From Desulfobacteraceae bacterium (lineage in GTDB: Bacteria > Desulfobacterota > Desulfobacteria > Desulfobacterales > Desulfosarcinaceae): 64,000 bases of DNA. The stretch lies in assembly GCA_027068085.1 (NCBI GenBank), contig JAMOUQ010000029.1:62001-126000 (forward strand), written 5' to 3'. The notes under the pieces were generated by a model, which saw only the letters and a list, made by a program, of their open reading frames with translations, did no database searches and had not been told where the DNA came from. Shown here piece after piece: positions 44,854 to 56,103 of the stretch (position 1 is its first letter; every line of letters begins with the position of its first letter). The position numbers and the translations under genes are program-made.

Positions 44854-45218
44854 CAGCGCTTGCGAAGATCGTTTAAAGCTATGACTTTGGCCTGCCCGGA
44901 GCTGTCAGGCTTGCGGCCGGTTGGCGCCTGCTGCCCGCTGCCGGCCTCTGCCGCCGGTTCGTCAGGGCTGATCACCTTTTCGAGCCTTACGCGCTTGCCG
45001 TTCATGGTAAAGGTCTCGCCGTTGATATAGGCGTCGCGCAGAATCCAGGTCACCACCTGCAGGGGCAGCTGCAGCATCAGGAGCTTGACATGATACCAGT
45101 CCGGCTTGGAGTCGGGCAGGATCGACTCGATGCGGGCAAAGCTCAGGGGCTTTTCCTCGAAGTAGATCAGGACTATGTCTTTTTCGGTGGTGAAGTGCTC
45201 TATCTTGTTTTCCCGCAT
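44853..45218 (-). CDS. Conserved hypothetical protein, 121 residues
   Basis: Starts at ATG 45218 after GGGGAGCGGCAA. The first 85 residues look like one compact alpha/beta domain: IEHFTTEKDIVLIYFEEKPL, ARIESILPDSKPDWYHVKLL, and a hydrophobic stretch MLQLPLQVVTWILRDAYING that ends with GKRVRLEKV. The C-terminal 35 residues are polar and probably disordered. I do not know the family. It shares one base with the DUF1848 start. Confidence 0.7.
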   Translation of the reverse strand: MRENKIEHFTTEKDIVLIYFEEKPLSFARIESILPDSKPDWYHVKLLMLQLPLQVVTWILRDAYINGETFTMNGKRVRLEKVISPDEPAAEAGSGQQAPTGRKPDSSGQAKVIALNDLRKR

Positions 45219-45416
45219 TTGCCGCTCCCCTGGCGAAATCAGGGACATATATTGCCATAACCGGCGCCGGATGTAAAGACGCTTGACCTATGGGCGGCCT
45301 GGATCGGGCAAAGGGGCGGCGGCCTGTCCGGAAGGGCAAAAGTATATTGAATAATTTAGTATCAGGTAAATTCGCGGCCCTTAAATTTAGGTATCACTGA
45401 TCATGGCAAAAGAAGA

Positions 45417-45445
45417 TTGACATAATGTGCAGGATTGTTTAGAAA
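45417..45445 (+). promoter_or_regulatory. Candidate sigma-70 promoter of the peptide ABC operon
   Basis: TTGACA (45417-45422), 17-base spacer, TAGAAA (45440-45445). It lies in the 371-bp gap before the ABC transporter operon, giving a leader of about 165 bases. No riboswitch or leader peptide was recognised in that leader. Confidence 0.5.
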
Positions 45446-45619
45446 TCCAGGATCGCGTTCAGAATTCGATTCAGATACATGAAACGACCGGGGCCGCCAC
45501 CTTCCTCCGGGACTGCGGCCGGGCATTCCGATCGGCAGACTTTCACCGGTGGCGGCAGATGGCCGGCCCGGGTCGGGAAACGGTTCATGGCTTGAACCTT
45601 AGACCAAGGAGAGGGGCAG

Positions 45620-47362
45620 ATGAAAAAGTATATTGTTTTGTTGACGGTGCTGGGGCTGATCCTGGGAGCCGGTCAGGCTTTCGGCAAGGTGAAGAATCCG
45701 GACACTTTCGTCCTGGCCGACATCGGCTCGGTGGACACCCTGGATCCGGCCAAGAACTACGACACGGCCGGAACCCAGAAGATCTGGACGCTCTACCAGA
45801 CTTTGATATTTTTCGACGGGCCGTACACAGACAGGTTCGCGCCCGTGCTGGCCACCGAGGTGCCGACGGTGAAAAACGGCGGGATTTCGGCCGACGGCCG
45901 GACCTATGTCTTCAAGATCCGCAAGGGAGTCAGGTTTCACAACGGCCAGGTGCTGACGGCCGGGGACGTGGCCTATTCCCTGAAAAGGGCCATGATCTGC
46001 GATCCGGCCGGCGGACCCATGTGGATGCTGCTCGAAGCCCTCACCGGCCACGGCAGCACCCGCGAGGACGGCAAGATCATTCCGGGCATCTTCCAGAAGA
46101 TCGACAAGGCCGTGGAGGTCAAGGGCGACAAGGTGATTCTCCATCTTCCCAAGCCTTACCCGCCCCTGATGGGCATCCTTTGCTATTCGGCCTCGGTGAT
46201 CATCAACAAGCAGTGGGCCGTCGAGCAGGGCTGCTGGGACGGTGACATCCGCCATGCCGCCAAGTACAACAACCCGCCCGAAGGCAAAGAACCCCTCCAG
46301 TCGGTGGCCAACGGCACCGGTCCTTACAGGCTGAAACTGTGGAAGACCGGCGACCGTTTCGTCTTCGAGCGTTTCGAAGATTACTGGGGGCCGAAGCCGA
46401 AGATAAAGACCGCCATCGTCAAGATCGTTCCCGAATGGTCCACGCGCAAGCTGATGCTCCAAAACGGCGATGCCGACCGGGTCCACGTGGGCAACCCCTA
46501 TGTGGAGGAAGTAAAGGCCATGAAAGGGGTCAAGGTTTACGAGACTCCCAGCCTGGCGGTCACCGGGGCCCTGTTCTGCCAGAAGATCGATCCCACCGGC
46601 AACGACAACATCGGCAGCGGCAAGCTGGACGGCGACGGCATTCCGCCGGACTTTTTCGCCGACATCAACGTGCGCAAGGCTTTTCTGCACGCCTACGACC
46701 GCAACACCTTCAAGACGGACGTGCTCAACGGCCTGTGCACCCTGCCGCCCACGCCCCTGGTGGAAGGCCTGGCCTTCTACAACAAGAACACCCCCATCTA
46801 TCCCTTCGACCTCCAGAAGGCCGCCCGGTACATGAAGAAGGCCTGGGGCGGCAAGGTCTGGAAAAAAGGGTTCAAGATGGTGATCACTTACAACACCGGG
46901 CGCGAGGAAAGGGAGGCGGCCGCCCTGATGCTCAAAGAGAACATCGAGAGCCTCAATCCCAAGTTCAGGATCGAGGTGCGCAACGTGGAATGGAAAGACT
47001 ACATGGTCAACATCCGGGCCTTCAAGTACCCGGTGTTCATCATCGGCTGGGGGGCGGACTATCCCGATCCCCACAACTTCATGTATCCTTACATGAGCTC
47101 CAACGGCACCTACGGGAAATACATGGGCTATAACAACCCCGAGGTGGACCGGCTGCTCAAGGCCGGCATCGAGAACGTCGAGCCGGCCAAACGGGCCGCC
47201 GCCTACGACAAACTCCAGCGGATCTGGTACGAAGACGCCCTGGGCATCGTCCTTTTTCAGCCCAAGGAGCTGTGGGCCTACCGGGACTATGTGCACGGGT
47301 TCGTGGCCAATCCCATGTTCTCGCCCGCCTATGAGTTTTTCCACCTGCTCTGGAAAGAGTAA
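45620..47362 (+). CDS. Oligopeptide/dipeptide-type ABC transporter, substrate-binding protein
   Basis: 580 residues. A signal peptide (KKYIVLLTVLGLILGAGQAF) precedes a family-5 solute-binding protein: VDTLDPAKNYDTAGTQKIW, YVFKIRKGVRFHNGQVLTAG, NGTGPYRLKLW, and a late FIIGWGADYPDPHNFMYPYM. No lipobox is present, so it is free in the periplasm. GGAGAGG precedes the ATG. First gene of a complete five-gene set. Peptides are the usual cargo, but nickel, sugars or opines are possible in this family. Confidence 0.92.
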   Translation: MKKYIVLLTVLGLILGAGQAFGKVKNPDTFVLADIGSVDTLDPAKNYDTAGTQKIWTLYQTLIFFDGPYTDRFAPVLATEVPTVKNGGISADGRTYVFKIRKGVRFHNGQVLTAGDVAYSLKRAMICDPAGGPMWMLLEALTGHGSTREDGKIIPGIFQKIDKAVEVKGDKVILHLPKPYPPLMGILCYSASVIINKQWAVEQGCWDGDIRHAAKYNNPPEGKEPLQSVANGTGPYRLKLWKTGDRFVFERFEDYWGPKPKIKTAIVKIVPEWSTRKLMLQNGDADRVHVGNPYVEEVKAMKGVKVYETPSLAVTGALFCQKIDPTGNDNIGSGKLDGDGIPPDFFADINVRKAFLHAYDRNTFKTDVLNGLCTLPPTPLVEGLAFYNKNTPIYPFDLQKAARYMKKAWGGKVWKKGFKMVITYNTGREEREAAALMLKENIESLNPKFRIEVRNVEWKDYMVNIRAFKYPVFIIGWGADYPDPHNFMYPYMSSNGTYGKYMGYNNPEVDRLLKAGIENVEPAKRAAAYDKLQRIWYEDALGIVLFQPKELWAYRDYVHGFVANPMFSPAYEFFHLLWKE

Positions 47363-47438
47363 AATCGCATGATGACGGGCCGGCCGGCGGGGCTCAATGG
47401 CTGCCGCCTGCCGGCCTCGAATTTCCGGGTGACTGCCA

Positions 47439-48470
47439 TTGGCTGCCTATGTAATCAGAAGGCTGTTTTTGCTTGTTTTCGTTCTGCTGGGCGTATCGGT
47501 GTTGATTTTCGCCATTTTGATGACTTTCAGCCCCGAACGCCGGGCCATGACCTATGTGGAGACACCCCAGCAGGTCAAGGACATTCCCCAGATAATCAAG
47601 CAGCACGGTCTGGACGACCCGGCCCATGTCCAGTATTTCCGCTGGCTGAAACAGATCTCCACCGGCAACTGGGGCTGGTCGTTCGTGGCCGCCGACACGG
47701 TCTGGAACGCCTTTTGGCGTTACCTGCCCATCACCCTGGAGCTGAACCTGTTCACGACACCGCTGATAATCATCATCGGCATCTGGCTCGGCACCCAGGC
47801 CGGCATCCACAAGGACACCTGGCTGGATCATTTGACCCGTATCTTCGCCATCATCGGCTGGTCACTGCCCACCTTCCTTTTCGCCCTGATAATGCTGATG
47901 CTCTTTTACGGGTATTTCCCCCTCTTTCCGCCGGGAATAATCGGCGACAAGGTCCAGATGTTCATCCTTGAAAATCCGGACAAGTTTCACAGCTACACCG
48001 GCATGTACACCATCGACGGCCTCCTGAACGGCAGGCTGGACATCACCCTGGACGCCCTCAGGCACCTGGCCATGCCGGTCTTTACCCAGGTGGTGGTCGT
48101 GGTGGCCCTGCTCATGCGGGTGATGCGCTCCAGCATGATCGAGGAGATCTCCAAGGAATATGTGATCACCGCCCGGGCCAAGGGAGCCGACAACAAGACC
48201 ATCTACTTCAGGCACGCCCGTAAAAACGCCCTCATTCCGGTGGTCACCGTGGCCGGCTGGCTGGTTGCCTTTTCCATGGAGGGCAGCGTATCGGTGGAGA
48301 TCATCTTCAACCGGCGGGGCATAGGCTGGTGGCTGGCCCAGTCGGCCATCGCCCTGGACATTCCGGTCCTGATGGGCATGTGTCTTTTCTTCGGCCTGGT
48401 CTATGTTGTCACCAACCTGGTGATCGATATCCTCTATGCGGCCATCGATCCCAGGATCCGGCTGACCTGA
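47439..48470 (+). CDS. Peptide-type ABC transporter permease (DppB family)
   Basis: 343 residues from a TTG at 47439 (product MAAYVIRRLFLLVFVLLGVS, the classic DppB opening; GGGTGA upstream). Six membrane segments are expected, and the EAA loop EISKEYVITARAKGADNKTI near residue 230 contacts the ATPases. A periplasmic segment of about 50 residues follows the first helix. It pairs with the next gene to form the membrane pore. Confidence 0.9.
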   Translation: MAAYVIRRLFLLVFVLLGVSVLIFAILMTFSPERRAMTYVETPQQVKDIPQIIKQHGLDDPAHVQYFRWLKQISTGNWGWSFVAADTVWNAFWRYLPITLELNLFTTPLIIIIGIWLGTQAGIHKDTWLDHLTRIFAIIGWSLPTFLFALIMLMLFYGYFPLFPPGIIGDKVQMFILENPDKFHSYTGMYTIDGLLNGRLDITLDALRHLAMPVFTQVVVVVALLMRVMRSSMIEEISKEYVITARAKGADNKTIYFRHARKNALIPVVTVAGWLVAFSMEGSVSVEIIFNRRGIGWWLAQSAIALDIPVLMGMCLFFGLVYVVTNLVIDILYAAIDPRIRLT

Positions 48471-48486
48471 TAAGGATTGACGGGAA

Positions 48487-49392
48487 ATGGCAGATCGGCA
48501 TCCGCGGCTCAAGGAGTTAAAGTTCACCCTTTACCGGATTTTCAGGAATCCGTCGGCTCTCATAGGCTTTTGCCTGCTGCTGATGTTCGGCATAATAGCC
48601 GTGGCAGCTCCCTACATCGCGCCGCCCAAGTATCCCCGGAGTCCGTACGTTATGCCCCACAAGGGCTTTTCGCCCACTCCCAGGCCGCCTTCGCGGCAAA
48701 ATCTCATGGGCACCACCAGCGGCCAGTACGACATTTTTTACGGGGTCGTCTGGGGCACCCGGACCGCTTTCAAGATCGGCTTCGTGGTGGTGGGCATCGC
48801 CGCCCTGGTGGGCATCACCCTGGGGCTGGTGGCCGGTTATTTCGGCTCCCTGGCCGACGAGATCATCATGCGGGCGGTGGACGTGGCCTTTGCCGTGCCC
48901 CTGCTGGTGCTGACCATGGCCATCATCGTGGCCTTCGGCCGGGGGCTGGAAAACGTCATGTTCGCCCTGGCTTTGGTTGAATGGCGGGTCTACGTGCGGG
49001 TGATGCGCTCGGGCATCCTTGCCCTGCGGGACATGGACTATGTTCAGGCCGCCAAGGTGATGGGGGTGTCCCATGTCAGGATCATGCTGCGCCACCTGCT
49101 GCCCAACGGCATCTATCCGGTGCTGGTGATCGCCACCATGGATATCGGCTCCATGGTGATCACGGCCGCCTTCATGAGCTTTCTCGGCCTGGGGGCGCCC
49201 AAGGGGTACGCCGACTGGGGCCAGATGGTGGCCCTGGCCCGCAACTATATCATCGGCCCGCCGGGAGACCCCCTGAAGTACTGGTACACCATCGCCTTTC
49301 CGGGCCTTTGCATCATCCTGTTCGTGCTTGCCTGGAACCTGATCGGAGACGCCCTCCGGGACGCTTTCGATCCCAAGATCAGGAGGGGATAG
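48487..49392 (+). CDS. Peptide-type ABC transporter permease (DppC family)
   Basis: 301 residues. The N-terminus (FTLYRIFRNPSALIGFCLLL) is the OppC-type N-terminal helix; the NLMGTTSGQYDIFYGVVWGT segment marks the start of the binding-protein-dependent transport domain. The EAA loop reads DMDYVQAAKVMGVSHVRIML near residue 185. It starts 16 bases after the DppB stop and ends with TAG seven bases before the next gene. Confidence 0.92.
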   Translation: MADRHPRLKELKFTLYRIFRNPSALIGFCLLLMFGIIAVAAPYIAPPKYPRSPYVMPHKGFSPTPRPPSRQNLMGTTSGQYDIFYGVVWGTRTAFKIGFVVVGIAALVGITLGLVAGYFGSLADEIIMRAVDVAFAVPLLVLTMAIIVAFGRGLENVMFALALVEWRVYVRVMRSGILALRDMDYVQAAKVMGVSHVRIMLRHLLPNGIYPVLVIATMDIGSMVITAAFMSFLGLGAPKGYADWGQMVALARNYIIGPPGDPLKYWYTIAFPGLCIILFVLAWNLIGDALRDAFDPKIRRG

Positions 49393-49399
49393 AAAAACG

Positions 49400-50581
49400 A
49401 TGCCCAAGCTGATTGAAACCCGCGACCTGGTCACCAATTTCTACACCTACGAGGGGGTGGTCAAGGCCCTCAACAAGGTCGGCCTGGTGATCGAACGGGG
49501 CACCACCTTCGGCCTGGTGGGCGAGTCGGGCTGCGGCAAGAGCGTTACCGCCCGCTCCATGATGCGGGTGGTCCAGGAGCCGGGCCGGATCGAAGGCGGC
49601 CAGGTCCTGTTCTACCCCGGAGAAGACGGGCAGGAGGCGGTGGAGTTGCTGAGCCAGTCCGAGGCCTACATGCAGTCCTTGCGGGGCGATCAGATCTCGA
49701 TGATCTTCCAGGAGCCCAACGCGGCTCTCAATCCCATCATGACCATCGGCGACCAGGTGGCCGAAAGCTTTCTGTTTCACCGCAAAAAAGAGATGTGCGC
49801 CAAGGTCCTGGAGGACCTGAAAACAGCAGACCTGCCCTGGCCGGGGCTGAAGAAGCTGCTGGAGTTTTTCTACCGCCGGGCGGCCGCCGATCCCGGCGAC
49901 CGGCTCTGTTGCTGGGCGAGCCGGACACCAATTCTCAAAAGATGGCAGCAGAGGCTGTTCCGGGAGGCCCGCCGCCGGAGCGTCGAGATCATTGCGGCCC
50001 TTGATATCGCCAACGCCGACCAGGTGGTAGACCGCTATCCCCACAACCTTTCCGGGGGCATGAAGCAGCGGATTCTGATCGCCATGGCCCTGGCCTGCGA
50101 GCCCCTGTTGCTGATAGCCGACGAGGCCACCTCCAACCTGGATGTCACCATCCAGGCCCAGATCCTGGACCTTTTGCGCAAGCTGAAAAAAAAATCCATA
50201 TCTTCGATCCTGCTGATCACCCATGACCTGGGGGTGGTCGCCGAGACCTGCGACCGGGTAGGGGTTATGTATGCCGGCAGCGTCTGCGAGGTGGCCCGGG
50301 TGGGAGAGCTTTTCCGCAATCCGCTTCATCCTTACACCCGGGCCCTGCTGGACGCGGTGCCCAAGTTTTCGGTCAGCGGGCAGCTCAAGAGCGTGGAGGG
50401 CAACGTGCCCAACCTGGTTGATCCGCCCTCGGGCTGCCGTTTCCATCCCCGCTGCCCCCTGCGCCGGAAGATATGCGCGCAACGGCTGCCCGAGCTGGCG
50501 CTGGCGGGACCGGATCACCTGGTGGCCTGCCACCTGGCCGGCGGCAGGAGCGGTTCGGCTCAAGTGTGGGGAGGGCGTTGA
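49400..50581 (+). CDS. Peptide-type ABC transporter ATPase (DppD family) with insertion
   Basis: 393 residues, about 60 longer than usual. Walker [14 protein letters not shown] near residue 34, Q-loop [19 protein letters not shown], signature NLSGGMKQR near 217, Walker [13 protein letters not shown] near 237. The extra residues lie between the Q-loop and signature (about 130-200), reading [20 protein letters not shown] and on to [16 protein letters not shown]. The C-terminal oligopeptide domain has the cysteine motif [18 protein letters not shown]. All catalytic motifs remain intact. Confidence 0.92.
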   Translation: MPKLIETRDLVTNFYTYEGVVKALNKVGLVIERGTTFGLVGESGCGKSVTARSMMRVVQEPGRIEGGQVLFYPGEDGQEAVELLSQSEAYMQSLRGDQISMIFQEPNAALNPIMTIGDQVAESFLFHRKKEMCAKVLEDLKTADLPWPGLKKLLEFFYRRAAADPGDRLCCWASRTPILKRWQQRLFREARRRSVEIIAALDIANADQVVDRYPHNLSGGMKQRILIAMALACEPLLLIADEATSNLDVTIQAQILDLLRKLKKKSISSILLITHDLGVVAETCDRVGVMYAGSVCEVARVGELFRNPLHPYTRALLDAVPKFSVSGQLKSVEGNVPNLVDPPSGCRFHPRCPLRRKICAQRLPELALAGPDHLVACHLAGGRSGSAQVWGGR

Positions 50582-51619
50582 ATGCCTGCCGACATGATAC
50601 TGCAGCTCAAGGGCCTCAAGAAACACTATCCCATCCTGGGAGGCGTGTTGAGAAAGCAGATAAATACGGTCAAGGCCCTGGACGGCATCGACCTGGATAT
50701 CTACAGGGGAGAGTGCCTGGGGCTGGTGGGCGAGTCGGGCTGCGGCAAGACCACCACCGGCAAGGCCGTCATCCGGCTTCACGATCCCAGTGAGGGTTCC
50801 ATTTTCTATTACGGCAAAGAACATGGCGCCGGCCGGGGAGTCGATATAACCGGCCTGGGGCGCCGGGCCCTGAAAAAACTCGGTATCCGCGGCAAGCTCC
50901 AGATGGTCTTCCAGGACCCCACCACGTCCCTAAATCCCCGCATGCTGATCAAGAACATCATTGCCGAGCCCATCAGGGCCCAGAACGGTCTGGGGGCCAG
51001 GCAGATGGAAAAGCGGGTGGCGGAGCTTTTGTACATGGTGGGCCTGACCAAAGACCACCTGCTGCGTTATCCCCACGAGTTTTCCGGCGGCCAGCGGCAG
51101 AGGATCGCCGTTGCCCGGGCCATCGCCACCGATCCTGATTTCATCGTCCTGGACGAGCCCACCTCGGCCCTGGACGTCTCGGTCCAGGCCCAGATCCTCA
51201 ATCTGCTGAAATCCCTCCAGGACTCCCTGCAGCTGACCTACCTCTTTGTCACCCATCACCTGCTGGTGGTCAAGTACGTCAGCAACCGTACGGCGGTGAT
51301 GTACCTGGGCAAGATAGTCGAGCTGGCCCCCACGGCCGATCTTTTCGCTTCGCCGTTTCATCCTTACACCCACGCCCTGCTTTCGGGCATTCCCATTCCG
51401 GACGTGGACCACAAGCCTCACCGGATAGTGCTGGCAGGCGATGTCCCCAGCCCCATGAATCCGCCTTCAGGGTGCCGTTTCCACACCCGTTGTCCCTTTG
51501 CGCAGGAGGTTTGCCGGCGTCAGGAGCCTGTGGCGGCCGAGGCCGCGCCCGGCCGCCTGGTGGCCTGCCACCGCTGGCAGGATGTTCCGCGGCTGGTCCG
51601 AGAGCGTTTCGGAAAATGA
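50582..51619 (+). CDS. Peptide-type ABC transporter ATPase (DppF family)
   Basis: 345 residues, ATG directly after the previous stop. Walker [16 protein letters not shown] near residue 47, Q-loop QMVFQDPTTSLNPRM, signature EFSGGQRQR near 165, Walker B FIVLDEPTSALDVS near 188, switch His in FVTHHLLV. The C-terminus carries the family cysteine motif [18 protein letters not shown]. It completes the transporter. Confidence 0.94.
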   Translation: MPADMILQLKGLKKHYPILGGVLRKQINTVKALDGIDLDIYRGECLGLVGESGCGKTTTGKAVIRLHDPSEGSIFYYGKEHGAGRGVDITGLGRRALKKLGIRGKLQMVFQDPTTSLNPRMLIKNIIAEPIRAQNGLGARQMEKRVAELLYMVGLTKDHLLRYPHEFSGGQRQRIAVARAIATDPDFIVLDEPTSALDVSVQAQILNLLKSLQDSLQLTYLFVTHHLLVVKYVSNRTAVMYLGKIVELAPTADLFASPFHPYTHALLSGIPIPDVDHKPHRIVLAGDVPSPMNPPSGCRFHTRCPFAQEVCRRQEPVAAEAAPGRLVACHRWQDVPRLVRERFGK

Positions 51620-51847
51620 CGGCCCGTTCCGGGCCAGTCCGGCGGCTCCAACCTTTCAAACACCCCGCAGGAGGCTGTCCGGGTTTTCCCTGTCCCGCTT
51701 TCCGGAGGCAATGAATATTCCTTCATTATGGTTTGCCGGGGCCTCACCGGTGCCGGCGGCTGTCTGTCATGACCTTTGCCTTGCAAATACGCCTAAAATA
51801 CATCTAGTTAAGAGGGCCATGAAAACATGGTGGCGGCAACATTTCAG

Positions 51848-51876
51848 TTGACAAGAGTTGCCGGCCCTGATAAATG
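51848..51876 (+). promoter_or_regulatory. Candidate sigma-70 promoter of the fad operon
   Basis: TTGACA (51848-51853), 17-base spacer, TAAATG (51871-51876). The -35 is perfect, the -10 weak. The -10 box overlaps the palindromic operator, the arrangement expected for repression. Confidence 0.5.
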
Positions 51877-51893
51877 AATGAATATTCATTCAT
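51874..51893. promoter_or_regulatory. FadR/TetR-type palindromic operator
   Basis: ATGAATGAATATTCATTCAT is a perfect 20-base palindrome. It closely matches the Bacillus FadR (TetR family) box, TGAATGA-N-TA-N-TCATTCA, that controls fadNA in Bacillus. Here it also sits before a fadN-fadA operon. Acyl-CoA would release the repressor. No TetR gene is in the window, so the regulator is elsewhere. Confidence 0.75.
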
Positions 51894-52129
51894 AATGGTG
51901 TCGCCGGTTTCCATGCCCGGTCCGGCGGCTCTCGGCCAAGGGGTACGCTGCGGGGTTGTAGTGACATCGACCGGGGATCTGCCGCCGGCCGGGCATGGGG
52001 GCGACACCGGGCTGTTTGTTTCAGTTCGGTTTTTTAGCGCGCGGTTTGCCGAAAACAATCTTGGGCTGTGGCAGGAGCACCGGCTTCTGAACCAACCGGC
52101 CTACCAACCACCAGATAAGGAGGAAAACC

Positions 52130-54535
<2,406 letters not shown>

Positions 54536-54627
54536 CCAGCCGGCCGCGGGCCGGAACCCAAGCTTTGCAACTTGCCGCCGGTCTTCCACACCCGGCACCG
54601 GTGGCAATACTTGAAACGGAGGCAACC

Positions 54628-55812
54628 ATGAGAGACGCTTACATCGTAACGTCTATCCGCACCCCGGGCTGCAAGCGCGGCAAGGGGGCATTCAAGGACA
54701 CCCTGCCCGAGGACCTGCTGGCCTTCATTCTGGATGCGGCGGTAAGGCAGACACCCGGGCTGGAGAAAAAGGATGTCGAAGATATCATGATCGGCTGCGC
54801 CTTTCCCGAAGCCGAACAGGGCCTGAACATAGGCCGCATCTGCGCCCAGATAGCAGGGTTCCCGGATTCGACTTCCGGGGCCACGGTCAACCGTTTCTGC
54901 TCCTCGGGACTGGAGGCCATAGCCCTGTCGGCCCTGCGGATCATGGCCGGCTGGTCTGATGTGGTTATCGGCGGCGGGGTGGAGTCCATGACTTTCGTGC
55001 CCATGGGCGGCAACATGCCCCGGCCCCATCCGGTCTACACCCGGGAGCATGCCGACCTGTATGCGTCCATGGGTATCACGGCTGAAAACGTGGCCAGGCG
55101 CTACGACATATCCCGCCAGGCCCAGGACGAGTTCGCCTGCCACAGCCAGATGAAGGCCGCCGGGGCACGCGAGAAGGGGCGTTTTACCGAAATCGTGCCC
55201 ACCCCGGCGACCAGTTACGTTATTCAGCCCGACGGCACAATGAAACGGGAGACATTTGTCCAGGATTTCGACGACGGAATCCGGCCCGAGACCACCATCG
55301 AAGCTCTTTCCAAGCTGCGGCCGGTCTTTGCGGCAAACGGCAGCGTGACCGCCGGCAACTCGTCCCAGACCACCGACGGAGCTGCCGCCACCGTGCTGAT
55401 GAGCAAGGACAAGGTCGAGGAGCTGGGCCTCGAGCCGGTGGCCAGGCTCAGGCTTTACACCACCGTCGGTGTCAAGGCCGACGAGATGGGAGTAGGCCCC
55501 CGCTACGCCATTCCCAGGCTGCTCGACATGGCCGGGCTGACCATAGACGACATCGGCCTGTGGGAGATCAACGAGGCCTTTGCCTCCCAGGCCCTGTACT
55601 GCATCCGGGAACTGGGCCTGGAAAAGTACATGGACCGGATCAATGTCAACGGCGGGGCCATTGCCCTGGGCCATCCCCTGGGCTGTACCGGTGCCAAGCT
55701 CTGCGCCACCCTGCTGGCCAACATGCGGGCAAAAGGCGTCAAGTACGGCGTGGAGTCCATGTGTATCGGCGGCGGAATGGGGGCTGCGGCTCTGTTCGAA
55801 TTGTGCGAATAA
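54628..55812 (+). CDS. fadA: Acetyl-CoA acyltransferase (3-ketoacyl-CoA thiolase)
   Basis: 394 residues from ATG 54628 (ACGGAGG upstream). It cleaves 3-ketoacyl-CoA with CoA, the last beta-oxidation step. Motifs: [20 protein letters not shown], the nucleophilic Cys in [18 protein letters not shown] near residue 90, [17 protein letters not shown] near 315, [20 protein letters not shown] near 345, and the general-base Cys in [14 protein letters not shown] near 380. It is 92 bases after fadN. Confidence 0.95.
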   Translation: MRDAYIVTSIRTPGCKRGKGAFKDTLPEDLLAFILDAAVRQTPGLEKKDVEDIMIGCAFPEAEQGLNIGRICAQIAGFPDSTSGATVNRFCSSGLEAIALSALRIMAGWSDVVIGGGVESMTFVPMGGNMPRPHPVYTREHADLYASMGITAENVARRYDISRQAQDEFACHSQMKAAGAREKGRFTEIVPTPATSYVIQPDGTMKRETFVQDFDDGIRPETTIEALSKLRPVFAANGSVTAGNSSQTTDGAAATVLMSKDKVEELGLEPVARLRLYTTVGVKADEMGVGPRYAIPRLLDMAGLTIDDIGLWEINEAFASQALYCIRELGLEKYMDRINVNGGAIALGHPLGCTGAKLCATLLANMRAKGVKYGVESMCIGGGMGAAALFELCE

Positions 55813-55865
55813 TCTTTTGATGGTCTTGTAAAAAAGTATCTATCGCAGAATTTTTTTCTCTCTTT

Positions 55866-56053
55866 ACCGGGCAGGGGGCATGGTCTTGCGTTGCCTGTCG
55901 TCCTCGTTGCCGTTGTAGCAGCCCGCTACGCTATGGGCCGCAAACTCGGTCCCTTACGGGACCTCAGACATGCGGCTCATGGCCGCTTCGCTTGGCTGAC
56001 AACGGCGACCCTCGGACTCCAAAGGCACCGTGAGACCATACCCCCTGCCCGGT
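55866..56053. repeat. 188-bp long imperfect inverted repeat element
   Basis: The ends, ACCGGGCAGGGGGCATGGTC (from 55866) and GACCATACCCCCTGCCCGGT (to 56053), are inverted repeats with one mismatch in 20. Inner segments also pair (GTTGCCGTTGT against ACAACGGCGAC), with a small hairpin GGTCCCTTACGGGACC near the middle. There is no open frame of interest. It is either a MITE-like repeat or a structured RNA element downstream of fadA. Confidence 0.65.
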
Positions 56054-56076
56054 CGTGACTTTCCGGACCGTATCCG

Positions 56077-56103
56077 GGACCCGGCATGGCCGGGTCCTTA
56101 TTT
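56077..56103 (+). terminator. Rho-independent terminator of the fad operon
   Basis: Nine-base perfect stem GGACCCGGC / GCCGGGTCC (56077-56085 with 56089-56097), loop ATG, followed by TTATTT. It lies just before the stop of the converging regulator gene. Confidence 0.75.

Larger units (their letters stand above)
51620..52129. other. 510-bp regulatory region before the fad operon
   Basis: No gene was recognised. It contains the palindromic operator at 51874-51893, an overlapping promoter at 51848-51876, and a degenerate related site at 51710-51727 (ATTGAA/TTCATT type repeats with different spacing). A long leader of about 240 bases then precedes fadN. Confidence 0.6.
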
